Positions 40,579 through 49,807 of a stretch of DNA of 64,000 bases are shown here, in pieces. Numbering within the stretch: the first letter of the stretch is position 1; each line of letters opens with the position of its first letter. This stretch comes from Haemophilus sp. C1 (GTDB taxonomy: Bacteria; Pseudomonadota; Gammaproteobacteria; Enterobacterales; Pasteurellaceae): contig NZ_LDVZ01000001.1 in the NCBI RefSeq assembly GCF_001276515.1, forward strand, positions 1 through 64,000, read 5' to 3'. A model generated the notes under the pieces. That model searched no databases, had not been told where the DNA came from, and saw nothing but the letters and a program-made list of their open reading frames with translations. The position numbers and the translations under genes are program-made.

Positions 40579-40585
40579 TATAAAT

Positions 40586-40616
40586 GACTGCACTTAACAA
40601 AAGTGCGGTCATTTTT
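40586..40616. terminator. Terminator between antitoxin and baseplate hub gene
   Basis: ACTGCACTT and AAGTGCGGT (one mismatch) pair, followed on the plus strand by CATTTTTTCC. It serves convergent transcription. Confidence 0.6.
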
Positions 40617-41466
40617 TCCTGTCTTTTTTGTCCGATTTTTTAGGCTTTTCTACCTTTTGGAACTTGCCGCCGACAACTGTTAGTTTGCTGTGCCAATCCC
40701 CACCGATACCATCGCCAGAATGCGCAAGTTTTACAATCTTATACTCCCCATTGAAGTACTCAATGATAGATTCAACTTTCACAAGTCCGCCAATTTGTAA
40801 TGCTGGGTTGAGTAAACAAGTCAGCTCTAGTCCCTCATCAGTTTGCTCTGGCGCATTAATCATTCCTGTATCTTGAGAAATCAGTACAGCATCATCACTT
40901 AGCACTTTATCTTTCGGCAGGAAAATAAGCGAGCCATCTTGGATAGACCAATCAGCCTTATTATTGCGTGCAATTTTGGTGAGAATATCTCGACTATTGC
41001 CGTTTAATACTCTGCCACGAGGGAGTTTGCGCTGATTAGGAATGTCAATGGCACCAGTCTGCACTTTAGGCATGGTCTTTTGCAATTCCTCAACAATCTG
41101 TTTGTCTGTTGCTCCTGCTTTTAATGTCGTTTTAGCTCTTGACTGAGTATAGGCTTGATGCCCATCTGAACACTCAAGCGTAAGAACAAAATCCAACCCC
41201 TCTCGTTGGATTCTTGTCTTGGTAATATCTCCCGCATAGATTTGGCGTAACTCGCCATAACCAACGGATAAGGCAACTTTCTTATAGTCTTGGCTTAATA
41301 ATTGGTTGATATGGTCTCGATTTAAGTTCCACACTTGGATTTTAGCGGGATTAGGCTTTTCATTGATGGTTTTATCGATTTCAAATGCAACACGTAATTG
41401 CTCAATGCTTAACGTTTCTTGGTCGTTGCTAATGTCCAGTTTCCAACGTCTGCCAAATTGTTTCAT
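40609..41466 (-). CDS. Baseplate hub protein
   Basis: A 285-residue late-control/hub type protein (RWKLDISNDQETLSIEQLRV, NPAKIQVWNLNRDHINQLLS, then VGYGELRQIYAGDITKTRIQ) with a basic C-terminus (VEKPKKSDKKDRKK). It corresponds by position to the T4 gp27-like hub connecting the tube to the spike. The ATG at 41466 directly follows the stop of a micro-protein gene. Confidence 0.75.
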   Translation of the reverse strand: MKQFGRRWKLDISNDQETLSIEQLRVAFEIDKTINEKPNPAKIQVWNLNRDHINQLLSQDYKKVALSVGYGELRQIYAGDITKTRIQREGLDFVLTLECSDGHQAYTQSRAKTTLKAGATDKQIVEELQKTMPKVQTGAIDIPNQRKLPRGRVLNGNSRDILTKIARNNKADWSIQDGSLIFLPKDKVLSDDAVLISQDTGMINAPEQTDEGLELTCLLNPALQIGGLVKVESIIEYFNGEYKIVKLAHSGDGIGGDWHSKLTVVGGKFQKVEKPKKSDKKDRKK

Positions 41467-41468
41467 AC

Positions 41469-41579
41469 TTACCACCAACGAATTGCAGTAATTAATTCAG
41501 GCGCACGCCATACTGCAAAAGATAAAACCACTGCAATTAAAATGGCAATAAATCGCCACGCTTGTAATTTTGATGTCAT
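41469..41579 (-). CDS. Small membrane protein (36 residues) ending AIRWW
   Basis: MTSKLQAWRF precedes one hydrophobic segment (IAILIAVVLSFAVW), then RAPELITAIRWW. Its final TGGTGGTAAG serves as ribosome site for the hub gene, whose ATG starts two bases after the stop. It resembles the 35-residue protein at 39132-39239 in size, topology and terminal pentapeptide. Confidence 0.6.
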   Translation of the reverse strand: MTSKLQAWRFIAILIAVVLSFAVWRAPELITAIRWW

Positions 41580-41664
41580 TTGCAATACCCCTTTAATTAA
41601 AATCAAAATAGATGTAAAATTATCCACAGATATATCTACTCCTTTCCTGCTTGTGGAATGGAAA

Positions 41665-41695
41665 AACCCCGAAGTGCTTGCAACGCTTCGGGGTT
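41665..41695 (-). terminator. Internal terminator in the tail operon
   Basis: AACCCCGAAG and CTTCGGGGTT pair; on the minus strand TTTCC follows the stem. It sits between the baseplate plug gene and the micro-protein. Confidence 0.75.
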
Positions 41696-41718
41696 TGTTC
41701 TTAAAAGTGCGGTTATTT

Positions 41719-42027
41719 TTAAGATGATTTTTCGCCTATATACAAAAAACATCGAGTGCCCAAATCTTCCATGCTCATTGGGCCTAATTCAGCACCACTT
41801 TCATCGTCCAAATAGAAGAAATAAGGCTGCGTAGTGCGCGCCAATAATGGCACTCCGCACGCAAGCGCATGGCCTCGGCAAATCTGCTTTTGATTTACTG
41901 GCTCAAATACATCCATCGCCCAAAACTGTCCAATACTATTAAATCGCAAGGTTAAGCGGATTTTTATGCCGTTAAATTCAAAAGTTTGCTCCTGATAAGG
42001 ATGTTGTGTTAATGGAATTTTACGCAT
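41719..42027 (-). CDS. Baseplate plug-like protein (DUF6983 type)
   Basis: A 102-residue protein (RKIPLTQHPYQEQTFEFNGI, RLTLRFNSIGQFWAMDVFEP, then GHALACGVPLLARTTQPYFF). This matches small plug-type proteins found between the Dit-like and hub genes of contractile-tailed phages. The ATG at 42027 follows the stop of the upstream gene by a few bases. Confidence 0.65.
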   Translation of the reverse strand: MRKIPLTQHPYQEQTFEFNGIKIRLTLRFNSIGQFWAMDVFEPVNQKQICRGHALACGVPLLARTTQPYFFYLDDESGAELGPMSMEDLGTRCFLYIGEKSS

Positions 42028-42032
42028 ACGTC

Positions 42033-42812
42033 TTACCACCATTTAAAAAGATTGAAAAGCGAGGAGGTTCTTTTAGGTGTATCGTTTTTTGGTTGAGTCG
42101 AGCCTTGCTGTGATTTTGTTGCGGATTGAGCCGCTGCTCTACCGCTTTTACTCTTGCCCGATGCAGATGATTTAGATTGAGCTGTTTTTGTCTCAACAAT
42201 AAATATCTCACGAGCCGTTATCGTAAATGTCGCACTGCCATCTTGTGATTGATTGACCGCTACAGATTGGATGAGCATGTTCTTGTACAAGTTAATCCCT
42301 GTCTGTATATCAATGGTTTCCCCTGATTTCTGGCAAGCTACAAGGTCGGCATAGCATTTTTGCACTCGGCCATCCCCTGCACTGCTATCAAGCAATCCGC
42401 CTAGCCCAAAGTCAGGCAAAAAAGGGGCAATGGTTCGCGCTTGATTAAGGAGGTTCTTCGCTTGACTATACGCACCTGCCACTTGGCTAATCACTCTCCC
42501 CGCTCTTGCGATAGTTTGCGATGTTTGAGTGATAACCTTAACTGGCAAAGGGAAGTTATTAAGAAAGTCTATCCCGCCACGAATATTGCCGATAAACGGA
42601 AGGTCTAAACCAAAAGTCGAATGGTCGTGATCAACCATTATACCATTAATGGTAACTTGTTTAGGCTGAATAACCGCATGGTCAGCAATGGCTGCACCTG
42701 ATTCAATCGGGTTTTCTGTAATAGATAAATCCGACTGATGGTCTTCTGTTGTAACCACATCAAAGGTAATTTTGCCAATCTTGCGATTGGATACTTGAGC
42801 AAAATTTAACAT
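42033..42812 (-). CDS. Dit-like baseplate/tail protein
   Basis: A 259-residue protein whose start (RKIGKITFDVVTTEDHQSDL, then NPIESGAAIADHAVIQPKQV) matches the N-terminal fold of Dit-like tail proteins. A hydrophobic middle and a Ser/Lys-rich tail end in FKWW. The final TGGTGGTAAG again serves as ribosome site for the next gene. Confidence 0.7.
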   Translation of the reverse strand: MLNFAQVSNRKIGKITFDVVTTEDHQSDLSITENPIESGAAIADHAVIQPKQVTINGIMVDHDHSTFGLDLPFIGNIRGGIDFLNNFPLPVKVITQTSQTIARAGRVISQVAGAYSQAKNLLNQARTIAPFLPDFGLGGLLDSSAGDGRVQKCYADLVACQKSGETIDIQTGINLYKNMLIQSVAVNQSQDGSATFTITAREIFIVETKTAQSKSSASGKSKSGRAAAQSATKSQQGSTQPKNDTPKRTSSLFNLFKWW

Positions 42813-42817
42813 AGAGG

Positions 42818-44908
42818 TTACCCCACAACAGGTGAAAGTTGATTATTGATCGCTTGAGCCGATTGGTCTGCCACTGCTTTTGGATTGTCCGTACCTTGGA
42901 TATTTTGCGTAATGGTGATTTTGTTGTTGCTGTTCTTTTGGCTATTGTCTGTCATGGCACCATTTGTTGTTGCACCTGCCGCAGCAACTTGTGGAGCCGC
43001 TGTGTAAGATGGGTCAAACATCATTGTGTCATAGGCTTTCGTATTTTGACTTGCCGTTCCTGCCTTTTCTCCACTATCACTAAACCACCCTTTCACTGTA
43101 TCGATAATTGGTGCGATATACTTGTCATAGTATCCTTTAACCCAATCGAACGCACTTTGGAATGGCTCTTTAATCCAGTCGGTAACTTGGGCGAACTTGG
43201 CTTCGATAACATCCAAATCTAACTGTTCGCCAGTAAATAAATTCCACAAACCAACAACAATCGCAAGCCCAGTTTTAAATGGTAGTTCGAGCATATCCTT
43301 AACAAGAGATAAGGTTGCACCAATTGGATCGACGCTAAAATTATCGACAAAGTTTTTCCACGTGGATTTTACCCATATAAAGTGCGCTCTTAAATGGCTT
43401 CCAAAATTCACCTAATGCCGTTTCTCCGCCTTCAAGATAAGTGATAAAGTCATCAACAAGCAAAAATAAGCCTGCAATTGCTGCGATAATCAACGTGACA
43501 GGGTTGGTAGCGAAAGCTAATAACATTCGCCGACTAAACCACAATAACGCTGCTCCTAATGCATATATTACAGTTTTCCAACCAACTGTATATTCAACAA
43601 CATTATCGATGGCTGCGGCTAACTCAAACAAAAATGACAGTATTTTGCCAAAGCCGTTGAGTGTGGCTTTGATAAACTCATTATTCTCTGTGAACCATTT
43701 TGTAAACCGTTCGGCTAATCGCTGAATGGATGGCGCGACACGGAGTGATACGTATTCGCCAATAGCTGTAAATGCCTGAGAAACCTGCGTCAACTCATCT
43801 TTAAACGCAGCGGCGGTTTCTGCATTTTCTGCGTTACCCCCCCAAGCGTGAGCGCGCTCGCAAGGGCGATTTGCTCTTTCAGCTCATCATTACCAAGACG
43901 CAAGGTTTGAATCATCGAACCATCAATGCCGAGTTTCGCAAGCATCGCAATTTGCTCTTGCTCGCCCATTGCTTTCATCTTGTCCGAGATTTCACCCAGC
44001 ATTTCGCTTGAGGTTTTAACATCCCCATTCGCTTTTTTGGCGCTTAGTCCATATTGCTCAAATGATTTAGCCCCTCGACCGATACCCGTTGCCGCCTCAC
44101 CTATAACACGAGATAACCCTTCAATAGATGATTGGGCAGCCTGTGCAGATGAGCCATTGACCTCTGCAACCTTACCTAAGTTGTAAATTTGGTCGGCTGA
44201 TTCGCCCGTGACAGCCGAGAGTTGTTTAATTTCATCGAGTGCATCAAGATTAGCATCAACAAAATTCTTCACCCCGATTGTGGCAGCGTAGAAAGCTGCA
44301 CCAAATGCCGCAAATTTAAGTGTGGTTTTATTAATGCTAATGCCAAGCAATTCAAATTTATTCAATAATCCGACTGCGCCATATTGGGTCGCCCATAAGT
44401 CAATGATATTGTCAGATAAATTTTCTGTGCTTTTGGCGTTATCTTCTACGGCTTTTGTATCTTTTTCGGTAGCATCGGTTTTCTGCTCAATCGCAGATTT
44501 GAGTTTGCCAATAACTTTCTCAACCTGCTCCGCACTTAATCCCGCTTCTTGTAACTCTTTTGAGAGCTGTTCGGTGTTTTGAAGAAAGCTCTCACCAAAC
44601 TCAGATAAGAGCTTATCCCCCTCGATAAGTTTCTGCACCCACGCATCTAAGGCTTCATCTTCAGAAAGATTTTCTGTTTCGTCTTGTAGTTTCTCAAGCG
44701 ATGCAAAAAACTCACTGAACTCAGGCATGTCTTTGACTTGCTCGGTTGCTTTATTCGCAGCCTCTTCTAGCGCTTGACCAAAGGCACCTAAACTTTCTGC
44801 GGCATCTTCAGTGCCGTCTCCAATTGCATTGAGGAATTGCTCAAACTGTTGCATTGCTTGGCTATCCGCATCAATGCCGATTTTAATCAGTAGTTCATCG
44901 AGTAGCAT
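42818..44908 (-). pseudogene. Tape measure protein, two frameshifts
   Basis: Three consecutive open pieces (44908-43790, 43793-43341, 43411-42818) are parts of one ~695-residue tape measure protein that sets tail length. The first piece is helical (ADSQAMQQFEQFLNAIGDG), the middle is hydrophobic (NPVTLIIAAIAGLFLLVDDF) and the last ends in a disordered tail (NSNNKITITQNIQGTDNPKA). The first break is a run of seven G (minus strand; plus-strand C run near 43838-43844), where eight would read LGGGNAENAETAAAFKDELT. The second is an extra T in CTTTATA near 43382, without which it reads KSALIWVKSTWKNF. Confidence 0.85.
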
Positions 44909-45058
44909 TGCGTTGCTCCATTTGATTTAATTCAACAATGACTTCATGAAAAGATAAAAGGTCGGCTAACGAATAAACCGACCTTAATTCGTGTAGTGAA
45001 CAAAATTTTTTTACAATGGGCGTAAAAATAAACCAGTCAACTTTGCTGTCTGACTGGC
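44895..45058 (-). CDS. -1 frame extension of the tail assembly chaperone (G/GT-like)
   Basis: After the chaperone stop at 45059 the -1 frame continues as SEEISQSDSKVDWFIF, then LHELRSVYSLADLLSFHEVI and LNQMEQRNATR, ending at 44895 inside the tape measure start. A CTAAAAG tract precedes the stop, and a stem-loop (TGACTGG with CCAGTCA, 45032-45058) lies ~10 bases downstream of it. This is the layout of programmed frameshifting that makes the long chaperone form in many tailed phages. Confidence 0.55.
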
Positions 45059-45469
45059 TTATTTCTTCGCTTTTAGATTGGCTTGAATATTGCTCAGCAA
45101 TCCGCCCCCACCGATAAAAAAATCAGCAAATTGATACATCAACCCTTCTTTTAATACTGGGATTAAATGCCCACGGTGTTGGTTAAAATGGCTATCAAAG
45201 CGTTCAGACAGGCGGTATAGTTTGCCATCTTGCTCGCATGAGGTATGTTTAAGCACAATATCCTCAAGCTCTTTAATGCTTGGGTCGCCTAAATTCGCCA
45301 ATACAGTCGTCAATACGCTTGCACCGAGCTTTTTATTGTTACCTAATGATGATAAATCGACTGATTGCAATAATTTCATTGCATTTTTGAGTGCAGTCCA
45401 TGCTGTCATCGCATTAGCTGGCGTCATCGTATAGGTGACATTTTCAATATTGATTTGTTTACTTTCCAT
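45059..45469 (-). CDS. Tail assembly chaperone (short form)
   Basis: A 136-residue protein (INIENVTYTMTPANAMTAWT, then KLLQSVDLSSLGNNKKLGAS and ERFDSHFNQHRGHLIPVLKE) placed between the tail tube and tape measure genes, the fixed position of tail assembly chaperones. Ends in a Lys-rich tail at a probable frameshift site. Its ATG overlaps the tube gene stop. Confidence 0.75.
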   Translation of the reverse strand: MESKQINIENVTYTMTPANAMTAWTALKNAMKLLQSVDLSSLGNNKKLGASVLTTVLANLGDPSIKELEDIVLKHTSCEQDGKLYRLSERFDSHFNQHRGHLIPVLKEGLMYQFADFFIGGGGLLSNIQANLKAKK

Positions 45470-45900
45470 TATTGGACACCTTTTTCAAGATTCATCGTCA
45501 TTCTCTCAAACACAATCGTCCAGGTTGTCGCATTGTGTCCATTCCCGCGCACGTAAGGCGCAGGCGTGGTGAAATACCCTTTACTTGCCGTGACAACATC
45601 ATCATTGATTAAGTCGCGGATAGCGAGTGTCATCGGTAAATAGGTTTTAATACTGGTTTTTTGTTGATTAAACAACTTCGATAAATAGGCGTTATCCTCA
45701 GAATGTTGTTTAATTTTTAGGGTTAATTTACCTGATTGGTCAGGGTTTGCGATAAATACGCCTGTGCCATTTGCACCAATAACCATTTGCCCTGCATCAA
45801 CTTGGTTGGTCGCATTAATCACATCTGAGCCGTCTGCCCAGTCACTAATTTCTTTGCTGTCTAATAACACGACAACTTGTTTTGGATCGAAAACTGCCAT
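45469..45900 (-). CDS. Tail tube protein (DUF3277)
   Basis: A 143-residue DUF3277-type protein (FDPKQVVVLLDSKEISDWAD, then TGVFIANPDQSGKLTLKIKQ and HNATTWTIVFERMTMNLEKG). It forms the inner tube of the contractile tail by its position after the sheath gene. A ribosome site (AAGGAAAAACT) precedes the ATG. Confidence 0.8.
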   Translation of the reverse strand: MAVFDPKQVVVLLDSKEISDWADGSDVINATNQVDAGQMVIGANGTGVFIANPDQSGKLTLKIKQHSEDNAYLSKLFNQQKTSIKTYLPMTLAIRDLINDDVVTASKGYFTTPAPYVRGNGHNATTWTIVFERMTMNLEKGVQ

Positions 45901-45959
45901 AGTTTTTCCTTATATAAAAAAAGCCCCAGATGGGGCTTGTTAGTTTAGTGCGAAGTGGC

Positions 45960-46553
45960 TTAGTTGTTTTTTTCTATAACCTGATTAATTGCTGCCATAA
46001 AGGATAGAAAATTCGCATTTCTAGCTTGACGTCTGAAATAAAAAAGGTCAAAAAGCAACCACAATAATCCACCAAACAAAGTCAACATGGAAAAGAGTTT
46101 TAATATTGTGATCCCATATTGTTTTGCCCGGAATCTATCCACCGCTAACCAACCTAACCAACCAGAATAAATGCCAACATCAGAATCAGGGTAAACCTTA
46201 ACGCGTTTGAGTACGGCCATTTTTTGAGTAGGTGTTAATGAGTTAAAACGGGGGCGAAGTATATCGCTCTGTTGCTTGGTAAAATTTGGACGTTCTGTTA
46301 TGTATAAACGACTTAAATGATCAAAAGGAATATTTGGCACACCATCAATCATTTCTACGCCGCTTGCCGCACTATAAATCGGTATTCTGCTAGAAAGGCC
46401 TGTTCCTGGTATACCTACATTTAAGTTAGCTCCATTTTTACCAACATTAACCGACAACCCTTTTGCTCCTATTGTAGTTGAAACTCCTTTCTTGCCCAGA
46501 TTGATATAGACACCTGGTGCAACTTTAACTCTCTTTCTAAAATTAATTGCCAT
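45960..46553 (-). CDS. DUF4236 membrane protein inserted between sheath and tube genes
   Basis: A 197-residue protein. Residues 1-60 form a DUF4236 domain (NFRKRVKVAPGVYINLGKKG, then STTIGAKGLSVNVGKNGANL), a glycine-rich beta repeat. A linker follows, then one or two membrane segments (ILKLFSMLTLFGGLLWLLFD). AGGAGGTCTT precedes the ATG at 46553, a much stronger ribosome site than its neighbours have. It is not a tail component in known phages, so it reads as a moron. Function unknown. Confidence 0.75.
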   Translation of the reverse strand: MAINFRKRVKVAPGVYINLGKKGVSTTIGAKGLSVNVGKNGANLNVGIPGTGLSSRIPIYSAASGVEMIDGVPNIPFDHLSRLYITERPNFTKQQSDILRPRFNSLTPTQKMAVLKRVKVYPDSDVGIYSGWLGWLAVDRFRAKQYGITILKLFSMLTLFGGLLWLLFDLFYFRRQARNANFLSFMAAINQVIEKNN

Positions 46554-46614
46554 AAGACCTCCTAAAGGAAAATATGACAAATAGTATAAATGATAGAAAG
46601 CTAAAGTTCACATC

Positions 46615-48123
46615 TTATCGGTTATAGTTCACAATCACATCGCTATAATGAATTGCGCCTGCTAATTTCACTGCGGTTTGGATTGGTGTCGCACGGCGTT
46701 GCTCACGGTCGCTATCAGATAGCGTATCCATCGGTGCAGCCCATACATAGTAACCCTTTTCAAGATAATCGCCTGTCGTCAAGTTACCAAAGCTATCGCC
46801 CGTCCATTGACCTGGTGCGAAAGCGCCATTGTTTACACCTTCTAAGCAGACTTTTTCAACCGCTGCAATTAATACCGCTTGGCCTTTGTCTGTTAATGGG
46901 ATTTTGGTCGGTGATTTATACAAACGAGCAAATACCTCTTTTTGTACCGCATCGGCAAACCAGTCCAAGATAACAATTTCATCCGCAAATTTACCGCCCA
47001 TCACCGTACCTTCAGCAATCATCGCAACATCATCAAAATAGGTGTACACATTGATGCCTAAGCGTTTAGCTTTGGCGAACTCCGTTGCCGTAATTTCATC
47101 TGCCGTAATAGTCGGTTGTTGCTTGAATTTGAGCGTTAAGGTTGAATTATTTGCCGCAAAGTTCGTTGATAATAAGCGAGCCAATGCAGAAGATGCTGGG
47201 TACATATCGTTTTTATCGAACATTGCTAATGTGTGATCTAAACCTGCATCATATAATTTCTTATAGATGTTATCAGCAGACCATTCAAGTTGTTCAACAC
47301 GAATAACATTCGCACCAAACATTTTGGTATTAGCTTGCGCGTATTTTGCAGCAGATTCCACTTCGCCATCAGTAAGCTGTGCAGCAAACGTAAAGCCATA
47401 CCATGTATTATTCACTTCGGCTACGTTAAATAATGCCTCTGCAACAGTTTCTTTTTTCAAAGAAATTGATGCCTTGCCTACTTTTCGGCTTGCTTGGCCA
47501 TTTTCTAATTTAAGCAATGAACCAATATACTCACCGTCACCGCCACCATTAAAGGCGTAATGGATTTCGGTCGCTTTATCTTCTCCAGCGTTGTTAGCCG
47601 TGATGATAAAACGTTGCCCTACGCTATCGTAAGAAATAGACAAAGATGAGGAAAGTGCGGTCAATTTAGCTTGAATTTTGCTTGCAATCGCATTGAAATC
47701 TGGCGCATCAGCAAAAGATAGCCCATTTACTTTCTTGGTTTCAGTGCCAATAGTTAATGTAAATCGACCATTTACAACCGCTTTAAAACGTTCTAAATCG
47801 TCTGATAAGGTTGCACCGCTTAATGTGTTTTTGGTTGCATCAATGGTTGCAGATTCTTTTTGCCAGCGTGCAATAATCAACTGTTTCGCACGAGGACGTT
47901 GAGCAAAGAACGGACGCGCTGCTTTTGCAGTTTCTGAATTGGTGCCGAATAACTGCTCTACATCACGTTGATTATCGACATAAACATAACGCGTAGTCGC
48001 ATCAGCAAATGCTTGCCCTGCCTCTGGCGTGAACAATGCCACTATGCCGAATGATTTACGCGCGGCAGATTTTGGTACAGTATTTAACTGCACATTGACA
48101 ATCTGCGAGATAGATAATGCCAT
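46615..48123 (-). CDS. Contractile tail sheath protein (DUF3383)
   Basis: A 502-residue sheath of the DUF3383 family (IVNVQLNTVPKSAARKSFGI, TTRYVYVDNQRDVEQLFGTN, ARPFFAQRPRAKQLIIARW). The C-terminal part (MAPMDTLSDSDREQRRATPI-type region) joins subunits. It defines the phage as a contractile-tailed (myovirus-type) virus. Confidence 0.9.
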   Translation of the reverse strand: MALSISQIVNVQLNTVPKSAARKSFGIVALFTPEAGQAFADATTRYVYVDNQRDVEQLFGTNSETAKAARPFFAQRPRAKQLIIARWQKESATIDATKNTLSGATLSDDLERFKAVVNGRFTLTIGTETKKVNGLSFADAPDFNAIASKIQAKLTALSSSLSISYDSVGQRFIITANNAGEDKATEIHYAFNGGGDGEYIGSLLKLENGQASRKVGKASISLKKETVAEALFNVAEVNNTWYGFTFAAQLTDGEVESAAKYAQANTKMFGANVIRVEQLEWSADNIYKKLYDAGLDHTLAMFDKNDMYPASSALARLLSTNFAANNSTLTLKFKQQPTITADEITATEFAKAKRLGINVYTYFDDVAMIAEGTVMGGKFADEIVILDWFADAVQKEVFARLYKSPTKIPLTDKGQAVLIAAVEKVCLEGVNNGAFAPGQWTGDSFGNLTTGDYLEKGYYVWAAPMDTLSDSDREQRRATPIQTAVKLAGAIHYSDVIVNYNR

Positions 48124-48127
48124 AAGG

Positions 48128-48631
48128 CTATCCTCCTATTTGTTGAATTAAATGGTTTGTGCGTTGCTCAACTCTTTCTATTGGATCTAAAGGTGTATCA
48201 ACAATGTGATGATGACTAAATACAACATCAAACTGCCCTCGTTCTTCATAATCTGCCCCAACGGTAGCCGTTAAATTACGGACATCTGAAAAACGAATCA
48301 CGCCCCATTGATTTGATTTGAGAAAAGAAAGAAACGCTGAACTTTGGAAAATGGCTTTTAGCTTGTAACACTGTGCAAGGGAATTTCGACCGAAACAAGA
48401 GATACTCACGGTGCTTTGCATTGACTGGGTGATACGCTCACGCTTGCAGTCAAATTCTCTCGTAGCCTGCCCTATTTCATTACTTGTCATCAAATCCACG
48501 GTAATAAAAGCAGGCAAAGGATTTTCAGGGAGCCAGCCACCAATAACGGCACCATTAGGTAACTGTAAAGCCTGTTGAATCCACTTTCGCAGTTTGGCTG
48601 TGTCTAACGCCGATATTGTTGTGGTATCCAT
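48128..48631 (-). CDS. Neck/tail terminator protein
   Basis: A 167-residue protein (LRKWIQQALQLPNGAVIGGW, then PAFITVDLMTSNEIGQATRE and GADYEERGQFDVVFSHHHIV) resembling phage neck terminator proteins encoded before the sheath. Its start overlaps the upstream gene by 77 bp in another frame. Confidence 0.7.
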   Translation of the reverse strand: MDTTTISALDTAKLRKWIQQALQLPNGAVIGGWLPENPLPAFITVDLMTSNEIGQATREFDCKRERITQSMQSTVSISCFGRNSLAQCYKLKAIFQSSAFLSFLKSNQWGVIRFSDVRNLTATVGADYEERGQFDVVFSHHHIVDTPLDPIERVEQRTNHLIQQIGG

Positions 48632-48926
48632 ATTTTCCCCAATTTGCTACGGTTTTTATTTTGTAGGTTTCCCCCTCATAAATAACCAAATCGCCAATTT
48701 TTAACGGCTTAATGGTGTAGATTTTTATTGAGGGAATAAAACGCTCACCTTCTGGCAATAACAACACATCATTAGGAGAGGTCGGCATAACAATGGCAGT
48801 CACGCTTTCATCGGTATAACTCGCCCCGAACCCATCGGATGAATGCTCACCTTGCAGATGTTTCACGGTGACAATTTGGCGAAATTTGCTATTTAGAAAG
48901 CGAGGATATTGGTTGATTAAACTCAT
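48555..48926 (-). CDS. Head-tail connector (collar) protein
   Basis: A 123-residue beta-rich protein (FRQIVTVKHLQGEHSSDGFG, then PSIKIYTIKPLKIGDLVIYE and GETYKIKTVANWGKYGYHNN) in the position of the head-tail joining or collar protein between the gp10-like and neck genes. Confidence 0.6.
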   Translation of the reverse strand: MSLINQYPRFLNSKFRQIVTVKHLQGEHSSDGFGASYTDESVTAIVMPTSPNDVLLLPEGERFIPSIKIYTIKPLKIGDLVIYEGETYKIKTVANWGKYGYHNNIGVRHSQTAKVDSTGFTVT

Positions 48927-49435
48927 TTAACGATACCTTTTACAGAATCACGCAAGTGTCCACTCCATATAAGCGGCTTTTTCTTAATGCTACTTGGATC
49001 TAATGTTGCTCTAAGTTTTTTCCTGCGTTTAGGATCTTTAATATCCTTAAGTCTCCATGCTATTTTGGTTGAGTCATCGTTTTCTACCCAACCGCCTTTA
49101 ACAATATTTAACTGAACATCGCCTTGCGCTATGGATGCAATTTCCTCATAGATTTTGGCTATATCTATTCCTTGCTTGAAACGCTCAGCAAAAAGTGCGG
49201 TGTATTTCCCTTGGTTTTTAGACAAGGTTTGGCGCAAGAAAGGGCGTGATGGGATGCGCTCATTACCAAATTCCAACACGGCCGCCAAAGAGGCGAGATT
49301 AAAATTCTCAGCCCCCTCGACTGGCTTATCAAACTCAGCAGGAAATCCAACGTAAACCGCTTTGTCTTTATCAGCCTTCAATCGCTCAATTAACGCTTTT
49401 GCTTGCGCTAAATTCCCCGTAATTTGCACCGCCAT
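48923..49435 (-). CDS. Tail completion/HK97 gp10-like protein
   Basis: A 170-residue protein (AKALIERLKADKDKAVYVGF, LASLAAVLEFGNERIPSRPF, then IWSGHLRDSVKGIVK). The EFGnerIPsRPF motif and GxLxxSI-type end are typical of gp10-like head-tail adaptors. It overlaps the next gene by 4 bp. Confidence 0.75.
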   Translation of the reverse strand: MAVQITGNLAQAKALIERLKADKDKAVYVGFPAEFDKPVEGAENFNLASLAAVLEFGNERIPSRPFLRQTLSKNQGKYTALFAERFKQGIDIAKIYEEIASIAQGDVQLNIVKGGWVENDDSTKIAWRLKDIKDPKRRKKLRATLDPSSIKKKPLIWSGHLRDSVKGIVK

Positions 49436-49798
49436 TTACGCTACCATTACCCCAATGCCAACCAATTTACGTAATCGCAAATACTCTTGGCCATACGCCG
49501 TTAATTGATAATCTGCATCAGTGCCTGTCAGTGTTGGCATGGCATAGCTAACAGATAACTCGCCAGCACTTTCACTGGCGAGATTCCGATTCGCTCCACC
49601 GCCACCTTCAGTAGTCCAAAGCGACAAACGCAATAGATGAGCAGTCAATGCCAACACGCCACGCTGGTAGAGTTTTCCCCAACGAGATTGACTTACTTCC
49701 ATTTCTGCATCCGATAAAAAAAGGTCGATTTTTTCATAATCAACCTCTTTAAACTCAGGATAACGCTCAAGGAATACATCCGTATCAAATGTTGGCAT
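49436..49798 (-). CDS. Head-tail connector, DUF4054
   Basis: A 120-residue DUF4054-type protein (FDTDVFLERYPEFKEVDYEK, then LSDAEMEVSQSRWGKLYQRG and LTAHLLRLSL), equivalent to gp6-like adaptors on the portal. It follows the capsid gene. Confidence 0.8.
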   Translation of the reverse strand: MPTFDTDVFLERYPEFKEVDYEKIDLFLSDAEMEVSQSRWGKLYQRGVLALTAHLLRLSLWTTEGGGGANRNLASESAGELSVSYAMPTLTGTDADYQLTAYGQEYLRLRKLVGIGVMVA

Positions 49799-49807
49799 AA
49801 TGACTCC

